Below, in pieces: positions 1-6,242 of a stretch of DNA of 6,242 bases (position 1 is its first letter; each line of letters starts with the position of its first letter). The position numbers and the translations under genes are program-made. Below the pieces are notes generated by a model. That model worked only from the letters and a program-made list of their open reading frames with translations, did not search any database and was not told the DNA's origin. The DNA is taken from assembly GCA_028290925.1 (NCBI GenBank), contig JAQGIX010000009.1:1-6242 (forward strand), written 5' to 3'. Origin of the DNA: Phenylobacterium sp. GTDB taxonomy: Bacteria; Pseudomonadota; Alphaproteobacteria; Caulobacterales; Caulobacteraceae.

Positions 1-533
1 TCGAGCACTTCTTCGACGGTCTCGACCGTCTGGCCGGTGTGCTTGGCGTAGAGCTCGTTCAGGCGGCGCTTGGTCTTCAGGATGTCCTCGGCGTGGCGCT
101 CGATGTCCGAGGCCTTGCCGGAGAAGCCGCCCGACGGCTGGTGGACCATGATCCGCGAGTTCGGCAGCGCGATGCGCTGGCCCTTCTCGCCGGCCATCAG
201 CAGGAACGAGCCCATCGAGGCCGCCATGCCCAGGCAGAGCGTGATCACCGGGCTCTTGATGTACTGCATGGTGTCGTAGATCGCGAGGCCGGAGGTGACG
301 ATCCCGCCCGGCGAGTTGATGTACATCTGGATCTCTTTCTTCGGGTTCTCGGCTTCCAGGTGCAGCAGCTGGGCGCAGACCAGCGCCGCCATGCTGTCCT
401 CGACCGGTCCGGCCACGAAGACGATCCGGTCCTTCAGCAGCCGCGAGAAGATGTCGTAGGCGCGCTCGCCGCGGCTGGTCTGTTCGACCACCATCGGCAC
501 CAGGCCCAGCGCAGTGGTGACGGGGTCACGCAT
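1..533 (-). CDS. clpP: ATP-dependent Clp protease proteolytic subunit ClpP (partial, C-terminus off the window)
   Basis: This is the serine peptidase subunit that forms the double-heptameric chamber of ClpXP/ClpAP in the cytoplasm and degrades unfolded, tagged and regulatory proteins delivered by the AAA+ partner. Translating leftward from the ATG at 533-531 gives 177 codons beginning MRDPVTTALGLVPMVVEQTS, which matches the N-terminus usual in alphaproteobacteria, so this start is preferred over the internal ATG at codon 14. The nucleophile is Ser106 in GMAASMG and the catalytic base is His131 in MVHQP. Their spacing of 25 residues is the same as Ser111/His136 of the E. coli precursor. The oxyanion-region INSPGG is at residues 72-77. 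The catalytic Asp, expected near residue 180, lies just beyond the left edge, as do the last roughly 25 residues. The gene is read divergently from the M20 peptidase gene. In this group clpX usually follows clpP nearby, but that would lie outside the window. Confidence 0.97.
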   Translation of the reverse strand, partial: MRDPVTTALGLVPMVVEQTSRGERAYDIFSRLLKDRIVFVAGPVEDSMAALVCAQLLHLEAENPKKEIQMYINSPGGIVTSGLAIYDTMQYIKSPVITLCLGMAASMGSFLLMAGEKGQRIALPNSRIMVHQPSGGFSGKASDIERHAEDILKTKRRLNELYAKHTGQTVETVEEVL

Positions 534-542
534 ATGGGGAAG

Positions 543-549
543 CCCTTCT
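543..549 (-). promoter_or_regulatory. Ribosome binding site of clpP
   Basis: On the minus strand AGAAGGG lies 9 bases upstream of the ATG at 533-531. It is a fair Shine-Dalgarno match and supports this start over the in-frame ATG 13 codons later. Confidence 0.55.
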
Positions 550-593
550 GGAGATTGGTCGGCGAGCGGAAGCAGCTCGCGCTTTCCCCGTGG

Positions 594-622
594 ATATCGC
601 GTGCCTGGACGCCGCGCGCAAG
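594..622 (-). promoter_or_regulatory. Candidate clpP promoter, possibly heat-shock (sigma-32) type
   Basis: On the minus strand CTTGCG (622-617) and CGATAT (599-594) are separated by 17 bases, about 60 bases before the clpP start. This resembles the alphaproteobacterial heat-shock pattern CTTG-N17/18-CYTATNT, but the -10 part matches only partly. It could equally be read as a weak vegetative promoter (TTGCGC...GATATC). clpP is commonly heat inducible, which makes the site plausible. The evidence is a pattern match only. Confidence 0.35.
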
Positions 623-650
623 GTGACGCAACGCCCCGCACGCCTTACGG
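623..650 (+). promoter_or_regulatory. Weak candidate promoter of the M20 peptidase gene
   Basis: GTGACG (623-628) resembles the TTGACG -35 element of Caulobacter-type vegetative promoters. It is followed after 16 bases by TTACGG (645-650), a poor -10 element. The site is 57 bases before the start at 707, and its -35 box directly abuts the candidate clpP -35 box on the other strand. No better candidate was seen in the gap, but the match is weak. Confidence 0.2.
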
Positions 651-694
651 CTTGATCCTGGCCGCGGGACCGCCATGCTGCGGCCTGTTTCGGC

Positions 695-702
695 GGGGGG
701 AG
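695..702 (+). promoter_or_regulatory. Ribosome binding site of the M20 peptidase gene
   Basis: A G-rich run ending in GGGAG lies 4 bases before the ATG at 707. It is a good Shine-Dalgarno sequence and fixes this start, which also gives an intact signal peptide. Confidence 0.6.
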
Positions 703-706
703 TTCC

Positions 707-1963
707 ATGCGTTCGATCTATCTGACGGCGGTCGCCACGGCCGCGATCCTGGCGGTCGGCGGCGCGGCGGCCGCGCCCAGACCCGCAGCCAGGGACGCCA
801 GGCTCTGGGCCGCGGCGCAGCTGGCGCGGCCGGGCCAGCTGCTGCTTCTGCAGCAGGCCGTGGACATCGATTCCCGCAGCGGCGCCGCGGTGGGCGGCCG
901 CAAGGTCGAGGCCCTGCTGATCCCCCGCCTGAAGGCGCTGGGGATGACCGTCGAGGCCGTGCCGGCCGAGGCCGACGGCCTGCCGGAGAACCTGGTCGCC
1001 CGCCTGTCGGGGACCGGCAAGGGCCGCATCCTGATGATCGGCCACATCGACACGGTGTTCGGCCCCGGCACGGTGGCCCGGCGGCCCTACCGCACCGATG
1101 CGGAGAACGCCTATGGCCCCGGCGTGATCGACGAAAAGGGCGGCTTGATCGAGGGGATCTATGCGCTGACCCTCCTCCACGACCTCGGCTTCAAGGATTT
1201 CAAGTCCATCACCCTCTTGATCGAGACCTCCGAGGAGCGCGGCTCGCCGGGGACCCGCAAGCTGATCGACCGCCTGCTGGCCGAGGCCGACGTCGAGCTG
1301 AACCTGGAGCCCGCCGAGCAGCCCGACGGGGTCACGGTGTGGCGCAAGGGCTCCACCACCTTCCACATCGACGTGAAGGGCCGCGCCGCCCACGCCGGGG
1401 TCGCGCCGCAGGACGGCCGCAACGCCGCCGTCGAGCTGATCCACCAGATCCAGGCCGCCGACGTCTTCCCGAAGTCCGGCGACGGCCTGACCGCCAACCT
1501 CACCGTGATGAGCGCCGGGACCCGTAACAACATCATCCCCGAGGACGCCCACGCCCAGATCAACGTCCGGGTGCGCGAGCAGAAGCAGGTCGGTGAGGTG
1601 CAGGCGGTGCTGGAGAAGAACGCCCAGACCACCGCGATCCCCGACACCCACGTCACCGTCAGCCGCGAGCCGGCCTTCCCGCCCCTGCGCTCCAACCCGG
1701 CGACGGACGCGCTGGCGGTGCGGGCCCAGGCGATCTACGCCGGGCTCGGCCTGACCCTCGGGACCGGCGGCAACGGCGGGGCCTCGGAGTCGGCGTTGGC
1801 CGCCGCGGCCGGCGTCCCGGCGCTGGACGGCCTCGGCCCGGTGGGCAGCGGGACCCACTCCGACCAGGAGCACCTGGAGCTGAAGTCGGTGACGCCCCGG
1901 CTCTACCTGCTGACCACGCTGATCCAGGACCTCGGCCGCAACCCGCCGCCGCGGATGAAGTGA
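707..1963 (+). CDS. Exported M20-family metallopeptidase, glutamate carboxypeptidase (CPG2)-like
   Basis: A 418-residue zinc-dependent exopeptidase of family M20, most like carboxypeptidase G2, which removes C-terminal glutamate from folates and peptides; the substrate here is unknown. Residues 1-23 form a signal peptide with a short basic start (MR), a hydrophobic Ala/Leu/Val core and an AAA-type signal peptidase I site, so the enzyme probably acts in the periplasm. The metal ligands line up with CPG2: His113 in GHIDT, bridging Asp142 in GPGVIDEKGG, Glu177, Glu201 in LEP and His384 in GTHSD. Glu176 in SEERGS is the expected general base. The dimerisation domain runs from about 208 to 325 and includes His229 in the HAG motif and NNIIP at 274-278. 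The usual GG(T/S)D loop near residue 360 reads GGASES here. The gene stands alone: it is divergent from clpP and convergent with the catalase gene, with 13 bases between stops. The family is certain; calling it a glutamate carboxypeptidase is an inference. Confidence 0.92.
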   Translation: MRSIYLTAVATAAILAVGGAAAAPRPAARDARLWAAAQLARPGQLLLLQQAVDIDSRSGAAVGGRKVEALLIPRLKALGMTVEAVPAEADGLPENLVARLSGTGKGRILMIGHIDTVFGPGTVARRPYRTDAENAYGPGVIDEKGGLIEGIYALTLLHDLGFKDFKSITLLIETSEERGSPGTRKLIDRLLAEADVELNLEPAEQPDGVTVWRKGSTTFHIDVKGRAAHAGVAPQDGRNAAVELIHQIQAADVFPKSGDGLTANLTVMSAGTRNNIIPEDAHAQINVRVREQKQVGEVQAVLEKNAQTTAIPDTHVTVSREPAFPPLRSNPATDALAVRAQAIYAGLGLTLGTGGNGGASESALAAAAGVPALDGLGPVGSGTHSDQEHLELKSVTPRLYLLTTLIQDLGRNPPPRMK

Positions 1964-1976
1964 GCCGCGCCGCGCC

Positions 1977-4073
<2,097 letters not shown>

Positions 4074-4082
4074 GGAAGGACG

Positions 4083-4090
4083 TCCCTGCT
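4083..4090 (-). promoter_or_regulatory. Probable ribosome binding site of the catalase gene
   Basis: On the minus strand AGCAGGGA ends 9 bases before the ATG at 4073. It is a moderate Shine-Dalgarno match and is the reason for choosing this start over the TTG at 4142. Confidence 0.4.
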
Positions 4091-4113
4091 GGTGCGGCTG
4101 AAGGTGTACGGAC

Positions 4114-4142
4114 CTAACGCGAGCCTCGGCGAATGGTCGCAA
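4114..4142 (-). promoter_or_regulatory. Weak candidate promoter of the catalase gene
   Basis: On the minus strand TTGCGA (4142-4137) is followed after 17 bases by CGTTAG (4119-4114), about 40 bases before the start codon. The -35 box is fair and the -10 box is poor. It is the best vegetative-type candidate I could find in the 138-base gap. No clear general-stress (EcfG-type) or OxyR pattern was recognised. Confidence 0.2.
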
Positions 4143-4171
4143 CGGCCGCGTTCCACACGCTCATGCAGAGC

Positions 4172-4187
4172 CCGCCGGCGACGGCGG
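4172..4187 (-). repeat. Short GC hairpin after the kinase gene
   Basis: CCGCCG and CGGCGG form a perfect 6-base stem around a 4-base loop, 24 bases downstream of the kinase stop codon. There is no T-run after it on the minus strand, so it is not a classical intrinsic terminator. In GC-rich DNA such a stem can arise by chance. Confidence 0.25.
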
Positions 4188-4211
4188 ACCTCAGACGCCG
4201 GTCGATGCCCC

Positions 4212-6242
4212 CTAGTGGGGTCGGCCGCCGGCTCGGATGTGGTCGAGATAGGTCGACAGTTCGCCGACCCAGCGGCGCGAGGCGGCCGCGTCCGAGTCGT
4301 CGGCGGCCTGCTCGAGCCCGGCGCCGATGTCGGTGATCATCTGGAAGCCGAAGCCGCCGCCGGAGCCACGCAGGTTGTGGCCAAGGATGATCACCGCCTG
4401 GAAGTCGTCGCAGTCGAGGGCGGCGAGCATGGCGATGACGTTCAGCCGGCAGTTCTCCAGATAGGCCGGCGTGCGCTCCGCCAGCCTCTGGGCCATCCGC
4501 GACAGGCCGGCGACCGGGGCGGCGGCGGCCGGCGTCTTCACCACGGAATGAGCCCGGATCGCCTGCAGGAGCACCTCCTGCTTGATGGGCTTGGTCAGAT
4601 AGGCCGTGCAGCCCGCCGCCAGGCAGCTTTCGCGGTCGCCCTTCAAGGCCGAGGCGGTCAAGGCGATGATCGGGGTGGGCGCGCGGCCGTTGGCCTTCTC
4701 CCAGGCCCGGATGGTCCGCGTCGCCGTCAGGCCATCCATGGCCGGCATCTGGCGGTCCATCAGCACCAGGTCGTAATGGCCTTCCTTGAACATCTTGCAG
4801 GCGATGACGCCGGTTTCGGCCACGTCGACGAGGTAGGGCGTGTCCTCGAGGTAGGCGAGCGCGATGATGCAATTGTCGGGCGAATCCTCCGCCATCAGGA
4901 TGCGCAGCGCCGGCAGCGGCGCGTCCGGATCGGCCCCGACCGGCGCCGCGACGGGGCGCAGGGCCACGCCGGAGACCTCGAACGGGACGGCGAAGGCGAA
5001 CAGGCTACCCTGGTCGACCTCGCTCTCCACCCAGATGCGCCCGCCCATCAGCTCCACCAGGCGCCGTGAGATGGTCAAGCCCAGTCCGGAGCCGCCGAAC
5101 CGCCGGGTGGTCGAGGAATCGGCCTGGGTGAAGCGCTCGAAGACGCGGTCCAGCTTGTCGCTGGCGATGCCGATTCCGGTGTCGGTGACGGTGAAGCGCA
5201 GGGCGGTGGGCACGGCGCCGTCCGCGTCCGGCTCGACGCGCAGCGCGACGCTGCCGGTCTGGGTGAACTTGATCGCGTTGCCCAGCAGGTTGAGCAGCAC
5301 CTGGCGCAGGCGGGTCGGGTCGCCGACCAGGTTGTTGGCGACGCCCGGCGCGATCTCGCAGACCAGGGTGAGCGTCTTCTCCTGCGCCTTGGGGGCGACC
5401 ATCTCCATCACCTTCTCCAGGTGATCGCTGAGCGAGAACTCGGTGCGCTCCAGGTCGAGCTGCGAGGCCTCGACCTTGGAGAGATCGAGGATGTCGTTGA
5501 TCAGGTTGAGCAGGTTGTCGCCGGAGCGGCGGAAGATCTGCACGAACTTGTCCTGCTCCGCCGTCAGCGCGGTCTTGGCGAGCAGGTCGGCGATGCCCAT
5601 GATCGCGTTCATCGGCGTGCGGATCTCATGGCTCATGCTGGCCAGGAAGTCGGACTTGGTGCGGCTGGCGCTCTCGGCGGCGGCCTTGGCCTGCTGCAGC
5701 TCCATCTCGACGCGCTTGCGCTCGGTGACGTCGCGGGCCGCGGCGAACACCCCCTTCAGGGTGCGGTTGCGGTCGTAGAAGGTGGTGGCGTTGTAGGAGA
5801 CCACGGTCTGCTTGCCGTCGCGGGCCCGGACGGTCAGCTCGTAGTCGGTGACCGACTTCTCGGTGAGCACCCGGTTGATCCCGGCCTCGGCGCGCGCCGG
5901 GTCGGTGAAGCAGTCCTTGAAGGGCGCGCCGATCAGCTCGTCCCGGGTGCAGCCGGTCAGGGCCTCGGTCTGCTTGTTGACGTCGGTGATGATGCCCAGG
6001 GGGTCGGTGGTGATCAGGGCGTCGATGTTCGATTCGATCAGCGAGCGGGTGTAGAACTGCTGGTCTCGCAGGCGCTGGTCGGAGGCCTTCTTCTCTTCCT
6101 CGACCAGCTTGCGCGCGGTGTTGTCCGAGCCGATCAGCAGGTAGCCGATGATCGCGCCGTGCGGGTCGCGCAGCGCCGTCACCGAGACCACCGCCGGGAA
6201 CCGCGTGCCGTCCTTGCGGATGTAGGTCAGCTCGTAGATGTC
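4212..6242 (-). CDS. Hybrid sensor histidine kinase, PAS-PAS-HisKA-HATPase-REC-Hpt (partial, N-terminus off the window)
   Basis: A multi-step phosphorelay kinase; 676 codons are visible and the frame stays open to the right edge. A GTG at 6191 is only an internal codon, because the codons before it read DIYELTYIRKDGTRFPAV, a typical PAS end. Counting from the edge: the tail of a first PAS domain at 1-60, a second PAS at about 65-175 ending DVTERKR, a helical linker rich in Ala/Glu/Lys, and HisKA with phospho-His205 in SMSHEIRTP. The HATPase domain (about 305-422) has the N box NLLGNA at 318-323, DTGIG at 354-358 and GGSGLGL at 383-389. The receiver (about 447-562) has Asp453, phosphoacceptor Asp496 in LMDRQMP, Thr529 and Lys551. 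The C-terminal Hpt-like domain (about 585-672) has His622 in GHNLRGSGGGFG. No transmembrane segment is seen in this part, and the ligand is unknown. No partner response regulator is visible. The catalase gene follows 138 bases downstream on the same strand. Confidence 0.95.
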   Translation of the reverse strand, partial: DIYELTYIRKDGTRFPAVVSVTALRDPHGAIIGYLLIGSDNTARKLVEEEKKASDQRLRDQQFYTRSLIESNIDALITTDPLGIITDVNKQTEALTGCTRDELIGAPFKDCFTDPARAEAGINRVLTEKSVTDYELTVRARDGKQTVVSYNATTFYDRNRTLKGVFAAARDVTERKRVEMELQQAKAAAESASRTKSDFLASMSHEIRTPMNAIMGIADLLAKTALTAEQDKFVQIFRRSGDNLLNLINDILDLSKVEASQLDLERTEFSLSDHLEKVMEMVAPKAQEKTLTLVCEIAPGVANNLVGDPTRLRQVLLNLLGNAIKFTQTGSVALRVEPDADGAVPTALRFTVTDTGIGIASDKLDRVFERFTQADSSTTRRFGGSGLGLTISRRLVELMGGRIWVESEVDQGSLFAFAVPFEVSGVALRPVAAPVGADPDAPLPALRILMAEDSPDNCIIALAYLEDTPYLVDVAETGVIACKMFKEGHYDLVLMDRQMPAMDGLTATRTIRAWEKANGRAPTPIIALTASALKGDRESCLAAGCTAYLTKPIKQEVLLQAIRAHSVVKTPAAAAPVAGLSRMAQRLAERTPAYLENCRLNVIAMLAALDCDDFQAVIILGHNLRGSGGGFGFQMITDIGAGLEQAADDSDAAASRRWVGELSTYLDHIRAGGRPH

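Noticed and set aside
39..626. Plus-strand open frames overlapping the clpP region
   Set aside because: They are antisense to the well-conserved ClpP sequence and show no domain or convincing ribosome binding site.
434..1873. 479-codon open frame on the minus strand opposite the M20 peptidase gene and overlapping the start of clpP
   Set aside because: It is a shadow of the peptidase gene: low-complexity translation, no domain, and it overlaps clpP in another frame.
4074..4142. TTG-initiated 23-residue N-terminal extension of the catalase
   Set aside because: The extension has no recognisable feature, would use a rare start codon and covers the only space available for the promoter. The ATG at 4073 has an upstream AGGGA.
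4146..4156. GGAAC on the minus strand upstream of the catalase gene as a possible EcfG general-stress -35 element
   Set aside because: No CGTT lies 16-18 bases downstream; the nearest copies are about 5 and 30 bases away.
6189..6191. GTG as the start codon of the kinase
   Set aside because: The frame continues upstream to the window edge, and the upstream codons encode a typical PAS-domain sequence, so this is an internal Val.

Overview
The window is GC-rich bacterial chromosome with strong G/C preference at third codon positions. The ClpP N-terminus, the clade-2 (large-subunit) catalase and the PAS-rich hybrid kinase together suggest an alphaproteobacterium, most plausibly of the Caulobacteraceae (Caulobacter/Phenylobacterium type). 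This placement comes from remembered family sequences, not from a search.

Layout: (1) positions 1-533, minus strand, hold the first 177 codons of the Clp protease proteolytic subunit ClpP, whose C-terminus runs off the left edge. (2) Positions 534-706 are a short divergent intergenic region that must carry the start signals for clpP leftward and for the next gene rightward. (3) Positions 707-1963, plus strand, encode an exported M20-family metallopeptidase of the glutamate carboxypeptidase (CPG2-like) type with a complete two-metal active site. (4) After a 13-base convergent gap, positions 1977-4073, minus strand, encode a large KatE/HPII-type catalase with a C-terminal flavodoxin-like domain. 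(5) Positions 4074-4211 are a 138-base gap upstream of the catalase. (6) Positions 4212-6242, minus strand, encode a hybrid sensor histidine kinase (PAS-PAS-HisKA-HATPase-REC-Hpt) whose N-terminus lies beyond the right edge.

Functionally this is a mixed housekeeping and stress neighbourhood: cytoplasmic proteolysis, periplasmic peptide or amino-acid-conjugate hydrolysis, peroxide removal and signal transduction. The kinase and catalase are co-oriented, but the 138-base gap does not prove co-transcription. No response regulator is visible for the kinase.

I saw no RNA gene, insertion sequence, CRISPR array, attachment site or large repeat. I found no convincing undescribed system. The most interesting points are residue-level departures in the catalase and the peptidase, the self-contained phosphorelay architecture of the kinase, and a possible back-to-back promoter pair between clpP and the peptidase gene.
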